A stretch of DNA of 64,000 nt from Mameliella sp. CS4 (GCF_019392335.1 NZ_JAHXRQ010000008.1:124001-188000); one strand, 5' to 3'. Counted from the stretch's first letter, positions 16,839-26,240 are shown. Notes: generated by a model from the sequence alone, not told the origin. Numbers and translations are program-made.

Positions 16839-17929
16839 CAGATTGCCCCCTTGAAACAGGTCGCCTGCGCCGCGCCCCAGCCGATGTGCACCGCATCGCC
16901 CCGTTTCAGCGCGTCAAATTCCCCGGACTGGGGCAAGGTGACCTCCAGCGTTTCGCCCGCATCATCCTGGACCAGAACGCGCGAGGCGGCGCCGTTGAAC
17001 AGGATGCTTGTCACCTTCCCTTGCAGCTGGTTGTCGAACCCGCTCAGCGCCTCGGCGCTGGCGGCAAGGCGGATGGATTCCGGGCGGACAAAGATCTCTG
17101 CCGTATCGCCTGTGGTCATCGGCCCTGCGGCAGTCGCCTGCATGGCCAGCCCGCTGTCGGTGCGCATCTGCAGGGCCTTGCCCTCGACGCGGTCGATGCG
17201 GCCTTTCCAGCGGTTCGCCTCGCCGATGAACCCGGCGACAAAAGGCGTTTCGGGGCGATAATACAAATCCTGCCCGGTGCCGACCTGCTCGAACCGTCCG
17301 GCATTCATGACGGCGATCTGGTCGGACATCACCAGCGCCTCGGACTGGTCGTGGGTGATGTAGACAAATGTGGTGTCAAAGGCCGCCTGCAGCGCCTTGA
17401 GTTCCACCTTCATGTGTTCGCGCAGCTTCAGGTCCAGCGCGCCCAAAGGCTCGTCCAGCAGCAGAACGTCCGGTTCCAGAACCATGCAGCGGGCGATGGC
17501 GACGCGCTGTTTCTGACCACCCGACAGCTCATCGACCTTGCGCCCGCCGATCCCGGGCAGGCCGATGCGGTCCAACGCCTCGTCAACCTTGCGGGCGATC
17601 TGGTCCTTGGGCATCTTCTGCCGCCGCAGCCCGTAGCCGATGTTTTCCGCAATGGTCATCATGGGAAACAGGGCCAGATGCTGGAACACCATGTTCACCG
17701 GGCGCTTGTTCGGCGGTGTGTCCAGGACGGATCCGCCCTTGATCCGGATATCCCCGGAGGTCGGATCGAGAAACCCCGCAATCATCCGCATGATCGTCGT
17801 CTTGCCGCAACCCGAGGGCCCCAGAATCGAAAAGAAACTGCCCGGCGGCACGGAAAAGGACACGTTGTCGACGGCGGTTGTCTCACCGAACCGTTTGACG
17901 AGGTCGGTGCATTCGAGATCAGGGGTCAT
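16838..17929 (-). CDS. polyamine-type ABC ATPase (PotA/PotG-like)
   Basis: A 363-residue ATPase. Walker A is GPSGCGKTT near residue 38, signature LSGGQKQRVAIARC, Walker B VLLLDEPLGALD, switch His in YITHDQSEAL. A C-terminal TOBE domain (from about residue 270) is present, as in PotA, MalK and FbpC. A 12-base-pair hairpin separates it from the upstream binding-protein gene, so it may be expressed at a lower level than that gene. Confidence 0.9.
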   Translation of the reverse strand: MTPDLECTDLVKRFGETTAVDNVSFSVPPGSFFSILGPSGCGKTTIMRMIAGFLDPTSGDIRIKGGSVLDTPPNKRPVNMVFQHLALFPMMTIAENIGYGLRRQKMPKDQIARKVDEALDRIGLPGIGGRKVDELSGGQKQRVAIARCMVLEPDVLLLDEPLGALDLKLREHMKVELKALQAAFDTTFVYITHDQSEALVMSDQIAVMNAGRFEQVGTGQDLYYRPETPFVAGFIGEANRWKGRIDRVEGKALQMRTDSGLAMQATAAGPMTTGDTAEIFVRPESIRLAASAEALSGFDNQLQGKVTSILFNGAASRVLVQDDAGETLEVTLPQSGEFDALKRGDAVHIGWGAAQATCFKGAI

Positions 17930-17949
17930 TCGGGACGTCCGTTCAATGT

Positions 17950-17977
17950 GGCGGCACCCGGAACACCGGGTGCCGCC
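17950..17977 (-). terminator. intercistronic hairpin after the potD-like gene
   Basis: A perfect 12-base-pair stem (GGCGGCACCCGG / CCGGGTGCCGCC) with a four-base AACA loop. It lies between the binding-protein stop and the ATPase start and has no T-run, so it is better read as an mRNA-stabilising or partial-termination element than as a full terminator. Confidence 0.6.
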
Positions 17978-17986
17978 CGTGTCAGA

Positions 17987-19048
17987 TCAGTTGGCGGCCT
18001 GGACGCGGTCCAGGACCTCGCCTTCGATGGCTTCCAGACCGGCGGGAACCGGCGGATACCACTTGATGTTGTCGATGGCCTCCTGCGGGAAGCTGTTCTG
18101 GTACTTGGCCTTCAGCCCGTCCTCGACGTATTCGTCCGCTCCGGCGGAGGCGGTGAAGTTGCCGGCTGCCGCGGTGATCATGGCCGCGATTTCCGGCTGC
18201 ATGACAAAGTTGATCCACTCATAGGCGACATCGTCGGCCTGGCCCTTGGCGGGCAGGACAAAGGTGTCGATCCAACCCAGAGCGCCCGAGGCCGGGGCGA
18301 CAAAGGTGATGTCGGCGTTGTCGTCGTTCAGCTTCCAGCCGCCGGTGTCCCAGGCCATCGAGGCGGTGACTTCGCCCGAACGGACAAGGTTCATCAGCTC
18401 GTCGCCGCCACCCCAGTAGGTTTTGACGTTGGGTTTGCACTCGGCCAGCTTGGCTTCGACCTTGCCCATGATCTCCTTGTATTTTTCCTCGTCGCCGTAG
18501 GCAGCAAAGGGATCTTCACCCATCGCGAAGGCAAAGCCGATCAGCGTCGGGCGCTTCAGGCGGTAAGTCACCTTGCCTGCGACGGCCGGATCGCAGAGGT
18601 CGGTGTAGTCTTTGACCGTGTCACCCGCCTCGGCGGTGTTCAGCACCAGGCCGGAGGTGCCCCAGACGTGCGGCACGCCATAGACTTCGTCGTTCACGGT
18701 GGTGTTGGCCATCGTGGCCATCAGCATCGAGGGGATGAACAGCGACTCGTCGATTTTGGACATGTCGATAGGCTTGTAGATGCCGAATTCCATCTGCGGA
18801 CCCATGACGCGGTCCTGGCTGGGCTGGACCAGGTCGAACCCGCCGCCGCCGGTGGCGCGCAGCTTGGCGATCATTTCCTCGTTGTTGGACTTGGTCACCT
18901 CGACGGTGTGACCGGTCTTCTGCTCGAACAGCTCGATGACCTCGTCGGGGGCGTAGCCGCCCCAGGTCAGCAGGCGCAGCGTGTCGGCGGAGGCCGTGGT
19001 GGCCATCCCCGCGATCAGGGTGGTGGTCAATAGGATGGTTCTGGACAT
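17987..19048 (-). CDS. polyamine-type periplasmic binding protein (PotD/PotF-like)
   Basis: A 353-residue secreted binding protein with a signal peptide ending TASA near residue 21. The mature N-terminus LRLLTWGGYAPDEVIELFEQ is typical of PotD/PotF proteins. Aromatic residues usual in amine pockets are present (TWGGY, YGVPHVWGTSG, AWDTGGW). It is the first gene of the four-gene importer and follows a 160-base gap with a terminator for the operon upstream. The nearby amine-type catabolic operon suggests a related substrate, but this is inference. Confidence 0.88.
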   Translation of the reverse strand: MSRTILLTTTLIAGMATTASADTLRLLTWGGYAPDEVIELFEQKTGHTVEVTKSNNEEMIAKLRATGGGGFDLVQPSQDRVMGPQMEFGIYKPIDMSKIDESLFIPSMLMATMANTTVNDEVYGVPHVWGTSGLVLNTAEAGDTVKDYTDLCDPAVAGKVTYRLKRPTLIGFAFAMGEDPFAAYGDEEKYKEIMGKVEAKLAECKPNVKTYWGGGDELMNLVRSGEVTASMAWDTGGWKLNDDNADITFVAPASGALGWIDTFVLPAKGQADDVAYEWINFVMQPEIAAMITAAAGNFTASAGADEYVEDGLKAKYQNSFPQEAIDNIKWYPPVPAGLEAIEGEVLDRVQAAN

Positions 19049-19185
19049 GGGTCTCTCCTCTGTCGGGTCGTGGTTCTGTCCCGGGGCCTGCCGGGAAAGG
19101 GCAGGAGGGAACCGGGACGCGATTTGGGCCTTATGGGCCTCTTGTTTGACGTTTACATGAAATCAGTGCGATTCCAGAAGGTTGC

Positions 19186-19206
19186 CCCGGCGGAAGCTCC
19201 GCCGGG
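19186..19206 (-). terminator. hairpin downstream of the alcohol dehydrogenase gene
   Basis: A perfect nine-base-pair stem (CCCGGCGGA / TCCGCCGGG) with a three-base loop, nine bases after the stop of the last gene in the gamma-glutamyl operon. No clear T-run follows on the minus strand, so termination strength is uncertain. Confidence 0.5.
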
Positions 19207-19214
19207 TGCAGGGA

Positions 19215-20360
19215 TCAGAGCGCCGCCTTGAACAGCGCTGTCAGGTTCTGCTCGGTCAGTTCGATCGGGTTTCCGCCGCAGGACGGGTCGATGATCGCGC
19301 CCTTGACCAGCGTCGGGATCGCTTCTTCGGTCACGCCGAGATCGGACAGGGTGCGCGGGATGTTCAGGCTGTCGTTGAGATCCTGCACGAAGGCGCGGAA
19401 CCCGTCAAAGCCGCCGTCGATGCCGAGATAGGCTGATGCCGTGTCAAATCGGTCGCGGATGGCATCGGCGTTGAACGCCAGCACCGTCGGCATGCAAACC
19501 GCGTTGGTCGTGCCGTGGTGGGTGTTGAAATGCGCGCCGATGGGGTGGCTCATGGCGTGGATGGCGCCCAGTCCCTTTTGAAAGGCAGTGGCGCCCATCA
19601 TGGCCGCGCTCATCATCTGGGCGCGGGCCTCGATGTCCTGGCCGTTGGCGAAGGCACGGGGTAGGTATTCCTTGACCAGTCGCATGCCTTCCAGCGCGAT
19701 ACCCTGGCTCATCGGGTGGTAGTGCGGGCTGCTGTAGGCCTCGACACAATGGGCAAAGGCATCAAGTCCGGTGCCCGCGGTGATGAAGCCCGGCATGCCG
19801 ACGGTCAGTTCCGGGTCGCAGATGACGACCTCGGGCAGCACCTTGGGGTGAAAGATGATCTTCTTCTCATGCGTCTCGGAATTGGTGATGACGCTGGCGC
19901 GCCCCACCTCGGACCCCGTTCCGGCGGTGGTCGGCACGGCGACGATGGGGGCGATCACATCCGCATCGGCACGGGTCCACCAGTCGCCGATATCCTCGAA
20001 ATCCCAGACCGGGCGCGTCTGACCGGCCATGAAGGCGACCATCTTGCCCAGGTCCAGGCCAGAGCCGCCGCCAAAGGCGATCACGCCGTCATGGCCGCCG
20101 TCGTTATAGGCCTTCACCCCGGCGGCGAGGTTCTTTTCGTTGGGGTTCGGGTCCACATCGGCGAACAGCGCGCGGCCAAGCCCGGCCTTGTCCAGAACGT
20201 CCAGCGTCTGGGCGGTGATCGGCAGGTCGGCCAGTCCGCGATCCGTGACCAGCAGCGGGCGAGAGATACCCGCCTGCGCGCAGGCGCCCGGCAGTTCAGA
20301 GATACGGCCCGCGCCGAACTTGATGGCGGTGGGGTAGGACCAGTTTCCGGTCAGGCTCAT
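19215..20360 (-). CDS. iron-containing (group III) alcohol dehydrogenase
   Basis: A 381-residue NAD(P)-dependent alcohol dehydrogenase. The nucleotide motif is IAFGGGSGLDLGKMVAF near residue 97, then VPTTAGTGSEVGRASVI. The metal ligands are seen in GLDAFAHCVEA (Asp, His) and in AIHAMSHPIGAHFNTHHG (two His). The start at 20360 overlaps the aldehyde dehydrogenase stop as ATGA. It is the last gene of a run encoding a gamma-glutamyl ligase and an aldehyde dehydrogenase, so its likely job is oxidation of the alcohol group of a gamma-glutamylated amino alcohol. That reaction is inferred from context. Confidence 0.92.
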   Translation of the reverse strand: MSLTGNWSYPTAIKFGAGRISELPGACAQAGISRPLLVTDRGLADLPITAQTLDVLDKAGLGRALFADVDPNPNEKNLAAGVKAYNDGGHDGVIAFGGGSGLDLGKMVAFMAGQTRPVWDFEDIGDWWTRADADVIAPIVAVPTTAGTGSEVGRASVITNSETHEKKIIFHPKVLPEVVICDPELTVGMPGFITAGTGLDAFAHCVEAYSSPHYHPMSQGIALEGMRLVKEYLPRAFANGQDIEARAQMMSAAMMGATAFQKGLGAIHAMSHPIGAHFNTHHGTTNAVCMPTVLAFNADAIRDRFDTASAYLGIDGGFDGFRAFVQDLNDSLNIPRTLSDLGVTEEAIPTLVKGAIIDPSCGGNPIELTEQNLTALFKAAL

Positions 20361-21739
20361 TTCGTCACCTTCTTCAAGTGATAGGATTTGGGGCGTGTGA
20401 GGTTGTGATAGCCGATGACGGACAGGCCGCCGCCGCGTCCGGTCTGCTTGCAGCCGGTCCAGCACAGGCCGGGGTCAAGGTAATCGGCCCGGTTCATGAA
20501 GACGGTGCCTGTCTCGATCCGGTCGCCGACCCGTTCGGCGCGCGCAACGTCCTGTGTCCAGAGCGAGGCGGTCAGGCCGAAATCGCTGTCGTTCATCAGC
20601 GCGATGGCCTCTTCGTCACCCTTGACCTTCATGATGCCGACCACGGGGCCAAAGCTTTCATCGCGCATGACGCGCATGTCATGGGTCACGTCGGTCAGGA
20701 TCTGCGGCGTCAGGTAGGTGCCGCCGTCATCCTCGGGGAAAGTGTCGATATGGGCGGTGGCGCCGGCCTCGACGGCTTCCTTGATCTGGGCGCGGACCTC
20801 TTGCGCGAACCGGACGTTTGCCATCGGGCCGATTGTGGTGTCCTGGTCCAGCGGGTTGCCCATCTTGTAGCCCCGGACAACCGCCAGCGCCTTTTCAAGG
20901 AAGCTGTCGAAAAGCGATTCATGAACGTAGATCCGTTCGATCCCGCAGCAGCACTGGCCGGAATTGAACATCGCCCCGTCGATCAGCGTATCGACGGCGG
21001 CATCGACATCCGCATCCTCCATGACATAGCCCGGGTCCTTGCCGCCCAGTTCCAGCCCGATGCCGGTAAAGGTCCCCGCCGCCGCCCGTTCCATCGCCTT
21101 GCCGCCGCCCACCGATCCGGTGAAGTTCACGAAGTCAAAGGCGTTGGCGGCGATCAGGTCAGAGGTCGTGTCATGGCTCAGAAAGACGTTCTGGAAAACC
21201 TCTTCGGGCACGCCGACCGAGTGGAAGGCCCGCGCCATGCGCTCGCCCACCAGCAGGGTCTGGGTGGCGTGTTTCAGAATCACGGTGTTGCCCGCGATCA
21301 GGGCCGGGGCCACGGTGTTGATGGCGGTCATGTAGGGATAGTTCCAGGGCGCGACCACCAGCACCAGCCCCAGCGGCACGCGCTTGATGTACCGTTTGAA
21401 TGTCTCGTCCTCGCCGACCTCAATCGGGGCCAGCGCCTCTGCCGCGATTGCCGCCATGTGCGAGGCGCGTTCATCGAAACCGCCGAATTCCCCGCCAAAG
21501 CGCACCGGGCGGCCCATCATGTGCGCCAGTTCCGGCACGATCTCGTCGTTCATCGCGCCTACGGCGGCGACGCCCGCCATGACCAGATCGACCCGCTCCT
21601 GCAAGGGGCGGGCGGCCCAGGCGGCCTGCGCGGCACGGCCCTTCGCGGCGGCGGTTTTCGCCTCGTCCAGCGACAGCGTGGGGCGTTCGGCAAAGACCGA
21701 GCCGTCGATGGGGGAGATGCATTTCAAAGTATTGCTCAT
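20357..21739 (-). CDS. NAD(P)-dependent aldehyde dehydrogenase
   Basis: A 460-residue member of the aldehyde dehydrogenase superfamily. The cofactor and active-site motifs are visible: VAPWNYPYMTAI near residue 130, FTGSVGGGKAM, LELGGKDPGYV with the general-base Glu, and the catalytic Cys in FNSGQCCCGIERIYV. The start at 21739 is supported by the family N-terminus and lies 32 bases after the glutamine-synthetase-like gene. It ends overlapping the iron alcohol dehydrogenase. It resembles the aldehyde dehydrogenases that act after gamma-glutamyl-amine oxidation, but the substrate is unproven. Confidence 0.92.
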   Translation of the reverse strand: MSNTLKCISPIDGSVFAERPTLSLDEAKTAAAKGRAAQAAWAARPLQERVDLVMAGVAAVGAMNDEIVPELAHMMGRPVRFGGEFGGFDERASHMAAIAAEALAPIEVGEDETFKRYIKRVPLGLVLVVAPWNYPYMTAINTVAPALIAGNTVILKHATQTLLVGERMARAFHSVGVPEEVFQNVFLSHDTTSDLIAANAFDFVNFTGSVGGGKAMERAAAGTFTGIGLELGGKDPGYVMEDADVDAAVDTLIDGAMFNSGQCCCGIERIYVHESLFDSFLEKALAVVRGYKMGNPLDQDTTIGPMANVRFAQEVRAQIKEAVEAGATAHIDTFPEDDGGTYLTPQILTDVTHDMRVMRDESFGPVVGIMKVKGDEEAIALMNDSDFGLTASLWTQDVARAERVGDRIETGTVFMNRADYLDPGLCWTGCKQTGRGGGLSVIGYHNLTRPKSYHLKKVTK

Positions 21740-21770
21740 TCTGTCCTCTATGGATCGGGCCGGGTGGCCC

Positions 21771-23132
21771 TCATGCAAGCTCGAACCCGCGCGCGACTTC
21801 GTAGTCGGTCACGACGCGGTTGAAGTCCTCGATTTCCACCTCTGCCGCGCGGGCATAGTGGGTGACCACCTCTTCGCCAAAGGCCTCGCGCAGCAGGTCG
21901 GATTTCATCAGCGCCGCGCGCGCGGCGGGCAGGGTGGTTGGCAGCTCCGGCGCCTCGCCCGCGTAGGCGTCGCCGGAAAAGGCCGGGGCCAGCTCCAGAC
22001 CCTCTTCGATGCCCTTCAGGCCGGCGGCCAGCATTGCCGCCATCGCCAGGTAGGGGTTCATGTCCGACCCGCCGACCCGGCATTCGATGCGCACCGCCTT
22101 TGATCCGTCGCCGCAGAGGCGGAACCCGGCGGTGCGGTTGTCGATGGACCAGATCACGCGGGTCGGGGCAAAGGTGCCGACCTGGAACCGCTTGTAACTG
22201 TTGATGTAAGGGGCGAGGAAAACCATGTAGTCGGGCGCGTATTTCAGCAGTCCCGCGACATAGGCCTTCATCAGCGCCGACATGCCCAGCGAGTCGCTCT
22301 CGTCGAAAAACACCGGCTTGCCGTCCTGCCAGAGCGATTGATGGACATGGCTGGACGAGCCGACCTTGTCCTGGTGCCACTTGGGCAGAAAGCTCGCGGC
22401 ATGGCCCTGCTGGTGGGCGATTTCCTTGACCGCGTGTTTGGCGATCGTGTGATATTCGGCGGTGTCCAGCGCCGGGGCATACTTGATGTTCAGCTCTTCC
22501 TGCCCGGTTTCCGCCTCGCCCTTGGAATTCTCGATCGGCAGGCCTGCCGCATAGAGGTGGTTGCGCACCGGGCGCATCACATGCTCTTCGCGGCTGGTCA
22601 GCTGGATGTTGTAATCCTCGTTGTACCCCGACAGCGTCGCCAGGTCGCGAAAGCCGGATTTGCGGATCTCGTCAAAACTCTTTTCGAAGAGGAAGAACTC
22701 CAACTCCGTCGCCATCATCGGGGTAAAGCCCTTGGCCTCGGCCCGGGCGACCATCTTTTTCAGCATGGCGCGGGGGGAATGCGGCACTTCCTCGTGGGTG
22801 TGGTGATCCAGCACGTCGCACAAAACCATGACCGTGCCCTCGAGCCAGGGCATGGGGCGCAGGGTGGCCAGGTCCGGCTTCATCACGTAGTCGCCATAGC
22901 CCTTTTCCCAAGAGGTGGCGGCATAGCCCTCTGGCGTGGCCATCATCAGGTCGGTGGCCAGCAGGTAGTTACAGCAGTGGGTTTCCTCCCAGGCGCTGTT
23001 CACGAAATGCGCGGCGTGAAACCGCTTGCCCATCAGGCGGCCCTGCATGTCCACGATGCAGGCCAGGACGGTGTCCACCTCGCCGGAGGAGACCTGCGCC
23101 TTGAGGTCATCGAATGTCATGGGGCCGGGCAT
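21771..23132 (-). CDS. glutamine-synthetase-family gamma-glutamyl-amine ligase
   Basis: A 453-residue enzyme of the glutamine synthetase fold, in the PuuA/GlnA-like branch that joins glutamate to amines with ATP. Motifs seen are MATELEFFLFEK (metal-binding Glu), GQEELNIKYAPALDTAEYH, GSSSHVHQSLW, and NRTAGFRLCGDG with RIECRVGGSDMNPYLAMAAM near the C-terminus. The frame is open far upstream; the ATG at 23132 follows GGAAGGA and matches family length. It is not the assimilatory GlnA by size and context: it lies between a TRAP transporter and two dehydrogenases. It would make an amine into a gamma-glutamyl amide as the entry step of catabolism. Confidence 0.88.
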   Translation of the reverse strand: MPGPMTFDDLKAQVSSGEVDTVLACIVDMQGRLMGKRFHAAHFVNSAWEETHCCNYLLATDLMMATPEGYAATSWEKGYGDYVMKPDLATLRPMPWLEGTVMVLCDVLDHHTHEEVPHSPRAMLKKMVARAEAKGFTPMMATELEFFLFEKSFDEIRKSGFRDLATLSGYNEDYNIQLTSREEHVMRPVRNHLYAAGLPIENSKGEAETGQEELNIKYAPALDTAEYHTIAKHAVKEIAHQQGHAASFLPKWHQDKVGSSSHVHQSLWQDGKPVFFDESDSLGMSALMKAYVAGLLKYAPDYMVFLAPYINSYKRFQVGTFAPTRVIWSIDNRTAGFRLCGDGSKAVRIECRVGGSDMNPYLAMAAMLAAGLKGIEEGLELAPAFSGDAYAGEAPELPTTLPAARAALMKSDLLREAFGEEVVTHYARAAEVEIEDFNRVVTDYEVARGFELA

Positions 23133-23165
23133 CGGGCATTCCTTCCAGTGGTCTCTCAAAGGGGA

Positions 23166-23191
23166 CCCCGGCGCGAGGTGCGGCGCCGGGG
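23166..23191 (-). terminator. hairpin A between dctP and the ligase gene
   Basis: A nine-base-pair GC stem (CCCCGGCGC / GCGCCGGGG) with an eight-base loop. It lies in the intercistronic gap after the TRAP binding-protein gene and is followed on the minus strand by the ligase gene. Confidence 0.5.
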
Positions 23192-23201
23192 CTTTGGATT
23201 T

Positions 23202-23224
23202 GTCCCCGGGACAACCCCGGGGAC
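23202..23224 (-). terminator. hairpin B between dctP and the ligase gene
   Basis: A second nine-base-pair stem (GTCCCCGGG / CCCGGGGAC) with a five-base loop, nine bases after the dctP stop. The tandem hairpins would protect or partly separate the transporter mRNA from the enzyme genes. Confidence 0.5.
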
Positions 23225-23232
23225 GACGGCGA

Positions 23233-24270
23233 TCAGCCGTAACGGTAGGGGCGTCCGGCCTTGGCCATGTCCGCGTTGTACTGCTTGAAGATCTCCACGA
23301 CCTTGGCCTTGGTCTCGGACTCTGCCGCGATCTCGTCCCAGAAGGTGCGCGCGGCCTCTTCGACCGTGTCCCATTCGGCATCGGGGATCGAGGTCAGCTG
23401 CATCTTTTCGCCGTTGACGCGCAGCCGCGCCTCACCACCCCAGTACCACCACTGGCGGTAATAGTGCGACTGTTCCATGCAGGTGGCCAGCAGCAGTTTC
23501 AGATCCTCGGGCAGTTCTTCCCAGCGGCCCATGTTGGCAAAGAAATGCCCGATCCAGGCGCCGGAAATGTTGTTGGTGAGGAAGTAGTTGGTCACATCCG
23601 CCCAACCCACCGTGTAATCCTCGGTGATGCCGGACCAGGCGATCCCGTCCAGCTCGCCGGTCTGCACGGCGACCTCGATGTCTTCCCAGGGCAGGGTGAC
23701 GGGCACGACGCCGAACTGGCTCAGGAAACGGCCCGCGGTGGGGAAGGTGAAGACCCGCTTGCCCTGCAGGTCGGCGAGGCTGTTGATCGGGTCCTTGGTG
23801 GCGAAATGGCAGGGGTCCCAGCTGCCGGCGCTGATGTGCTTGACCCCGACCTTGGCGTATTCCTCGGCCCAGATCTCGTTCAGGCCGTACTGGTTGAACA
23901 GGACAGGCACGTCGAGCGAATAGCGCGAGGCGAAGGGGAAGTAGCCGCCGAAGACAGTCACCTCGGTCGGCGAGGCCATGCTGTCATCGTCCGACTGCAC
24001 CGCGTCGATGGTGCCGCGCTGCATGGCGCGGAACAGTTCGCCCGTGGGCACCAGCTGGTCGGCGTAGAACAGCTCGATCTGCATCCGGTCGCCGGCGATG
24101 GCGTTGAAGCGGTCGATGGCCGGTTTCACCACATGTTCCGCCAGCGCGGCGCCCGCGTAGGTCTGCATCCGCCAGGTGATGGTGGATTGTGCCAGCGCCG
24201 GGGCGGCCAGCGGTGCGGCGGCAACGCCCACACCGGCAGTTTTCAGAAACTTTCTTCTCGAAGTCGTCAT
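23233..24270 (-). CDS. TRAP transporter periplasmic binding protein (DctP-type, Tat-exported)
   Basis: A 345-residue binding protein. The N-terminus TSRRKFLKTAGVGVAAAP is a twin-arginine signal ending in PALAQ, so it is probably exported folded, unusual for most DctP proteins but known in the TakP-like branch. The mature part starts ITWRMQTYAGAALAEHVV. The conserved TRAP segment LADLQGKRVFTFPTAGRFL lies mid-protein. Many aromatics line the second half (WSGITEDYTVGW, WWYWGGE), which would suit a zwitterionic or cationic ligand; that is speculation. It is third in the DctQ-DctM-DctP order and is followed by two hairpins and the ligase gene. Confidence 0.88.
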   Translation of the reverse strand: MTTSRRKFLKTAGVGVAAAPLAAPALAQSTITWRMQTYAGAALAEHVVKPAIDRFNAIAGDRMQIELFYADQLVPTGELFRAMQRGTIDAVQSDDDSMASPTEVTVFGGYFPFASRYSLDVPVLFNQYGLNEIWAEEYAKVGVKHISAGSWDPCHFATKDPINSLADLQGKRVFTFPTAGRFLSQFGVVPVTLPWEDIEVAVQTGELDGIAWSGITEDYTVGWADVTNYFLTNNISGAWIGHFFANMGRWEELPEDLKLLLATCMEQSHYYRQWWYWGGEARLRVNGEKMQLTSIPDAEWDTVEEAARTFWDEIAAESETKAKVVEIFKQYNADMAKAGRPYRYG

Positions 24271-24321
24271 ATCCGTTCTCCTTGTTGAAAATCTGTCCTC
24301 TTTTTCGAGGCTTCTGAGGGG

Positions 24322-25644
24322 TTATTTTCCGTAAACGAGGTCGGGCAGCCAAAGCGCGATCTGCGGGAAGACCATGACCAAGGCCAGGGCCAGCACCATC
24401 ACCAGCGCAAAGGGGATGATCGAACGATAGATGTCCTTGAGACCGATTTCCGGCGGCGCCATCGCGCGCATCAGGAAGAGGTTATAGCCGAAGGGCGGCG
24501 TCATGTAGGCGATCTGGGTGGTGATCGTGTAAAGCACCCCGTACCAGATCAGGTCGAAACCGAGTTCCCCCACCAGCGGCACGTAAAGCGGTGCGACGAT
24601 CACCAGCATGGCAGTGTCGTCCAGGAACGTCCCCATGATGATGAAGGACAGTTGCATCAGAATCAGGATCATCCAGGGGCTGAGGCCCAGCTGTTCGGTG
24701 AACAGCGACTCGATGGCGCGCACCGCGCCCAGCCCGTCGAAGATCGCGCCAAAGCCCAGGGCGGCCAGGATGATCCACATGAACATGCAGGAGATGGCCA
24801 GCGTCTGGCGCACCGAGGTCTCGAACACCTCGCGGTTCATCCGGCCCTTCAGGATTGCTGCAACGAAGGCGGCCATGGCCCCGATGGCCGAGCTTTCGAC
24901 AAGCGAGGTCCAGCCCTTGACGAAAGGCACCATCATCACGGCAAAGATCACAAGCGGCAGGATGCCCGCGCGCAGCAGGCGCAGTTTCTCGGCCCGGCTG
25001 ACGTTACGCTCGTCCTCGGGCAGGGGCGGGCCAAGCTCTGGCTGCGCACGGCAGCGCACGTAGATGTAGATGATGAACATCGTGGCCATCATCAGGCCGG
25101 GCACCACGCCTGCCAGCCACAACTGACCCACCGGCTGGCGCGCGATCATCGCATAGAGCACCAGCACGACAGAGGGCGGCACAAGGATGCCAAGGGACGA
25201 GCCGGCCTGGATCACCCCTGTCACCATGATCTTGTCATAACCCCGGCGCAGCAGCTCCGGCAGCGCGATGGTGGCGCCGATGGCCATGCCCGCCACACTC
25301 AGCCCGTTCATGGCGGAGATCAGCACCATCAGCCCGATGGTCCCGATGGCAAGTCCGCCGCGCACCGGCCCCATCCAGACGTGGAACATCCGGTAAAGAT
25401 CGTCGGCGATCTTCGATTCCGACAACACGTAGCCCATGAAGATGAACATCGGCAGCGTCAGCAGCGGATACCATTTCATCAGCTTCATGGCGGCGGCAAA
25501 GGGGACGTCGACGCCCCCCGTGCCCCAGAGCAGCAGCCCGGCCAGCGCACCGACAAAGCCGATGGCGCCGAACACGCGCTGCCCGGTCAGCAGCATCAGC
25601 ATCATGCCCGAGAACATGAGGATGGCGATCATTTCATAGGACAT
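24322..25644 (-). CDS. TRAP transporter large permease (DctM-type)
   Basis: A 440-residue polytopic inner-membrane protein of the DctM/SiaM family with about 12 helices. Family motifs include LTLPMFIFMGYVLSESKIAD, SAMNGLSVAGMAIGATIALP, SSLGILVPPSVVLVLYAMIA and, near the end, TTQIAYMTPPFGYNLFLMR. It drives sodium-coupled uptake with DctQ and the DctP protein. Its start overlaps the DctQ stop by one base, and DctP follows after about 50 bases. Confidence 0.92.
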   Translation of the reverse strand: MSYEMIAILMFSGMMLMLLTGQRVFGAIGFVGALAGLLLWGTGGVDVPFAAAMKLMKWYPLLTLPMFIFMGYVLSESKIADDLYRMFHVWMGPVRGGLAIGTIGLMVLISAMNGLSVAGMAIGATIALPELLRRGYDKIMVTGVIQAGSSLGILVPPSVVLVLYAMIARQPVGQLWLAGVVPGLMMATMFIIYIYVRCRAQPELGPPLPEDERNVSRAEKLRLLRAGILPLVIFAVMMVPFVKGWTSLVESSAIGAMAAFVAAILKGRMNREVFETSVRQTLAISCMFMWIILAALGFGAIFDGLGAVRAIESLFTEQLGLSPWMILILMQLSFIIMGTFLDDTAMLVIVAPLYVPLVGELGFDLIWYGVLYTITTQIAYMTPPFGYNLFLMRAMAPPEIGLKDIYRSIIPFALVMVLALALVMVFPQIALWLPDLVYGK

Positions 25645-26240
25645 CAGATCTCCACCCCGCGGATGCGGCCGATGTCACGGAACAGCTCGGCGAGGGTTTG
25701 CAGCAGCATCAGGAAGATGCCGAAAGCCAGCACCAGCTTGACCGGCCAGAGGAAGGGCCGCCATGCGGTCGATGAACGTTCGAGATAGCCCAGCTTTTCG
25801 CCCGCCGCCTCGAAGCCGCCGGTGAAAAGCGCGCCGAAGAACTCGGCGAAATACTCCAGCGGCTGCATCCCGAAATAGCCCAAGGCATAGGCCAGGGACC
25901 CCAGCGCGCCGTACAAAAGCACACCCAGGTAGAACATCAGGAAAAAGACGGTGAAGGCATCGACCCAGGCCTTGGTCCGCACCGACCAGCCGCCATAAAA
26001 CAGGTCCATCCGCACGTTCGATCCCAGCTGGATCGAATACGGCCCGCCCAGAATGTAATAGGCGACCATGACGAATTGTGCGGTTTCCAGCGTCCAGAGC
26101 GAGGGCAGAAAGGCGACCTTGGACACCGAGGACCACAGCAGCACGCCCACCAGGACAAAGATCAGGTACATGGCGATGCGCCCGATAAAGCGGTTCATCG
26201 CGTCGACGCCATGCACAAACCCGGTGATGATCCTAGGCAT
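25644..26240 (-). CDS. TRAP transporter small permease (DctQ-type)
   Basis: A 198-residue membrane protein with four helices, as expected of DctQ. Family residues are seen in MFILVG-like first helix (MYLIFVLVGVLLWSSV), VAYYILGGPYSIQLGSNVRM and the last helix VKLVLAFGIFLMLLQTLAEL. It is larger than a minimal DctQ because of an insert between helices 3 and 4. Its start lies eight bases inside the end of the amidohydrolase gene, tying the two into one transcript. Confidence 0.88.
   Translation of the reverse strand: MPRIITGFVHGVDAMNRFIGRIAMYLIFVLVGVLLWSSVSKVAFLPSLWTLETAQFVMVAYYILGGPYSIQLGSNVRMDLFYGGWSVRTKAWVDAFTVFFLMFYLGVLLYGALGSLAYALGYFGMQPLEYFAEFFGALFTGGFEAAGEKLGYLERSSTAWRPFLWPVKLVLAFGIFLMLLQTLAELFRDIGRIRGVEI

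Noticed and set aside
16886..19033. 715-codon open frame on the plus strand
   Set aside because: It is antisense to the PotA- and PotD-like genes, which have complete motifs, signal peptide and operon context.
21771..23132. Assimilatory glutamine synthetase GlnA
   Set aside because: There is no GlnB partner, the gene lies inside a transporter-dehydrogenase operon, and the sequence resembles the gamma-glutamyl-amine ligase branch.
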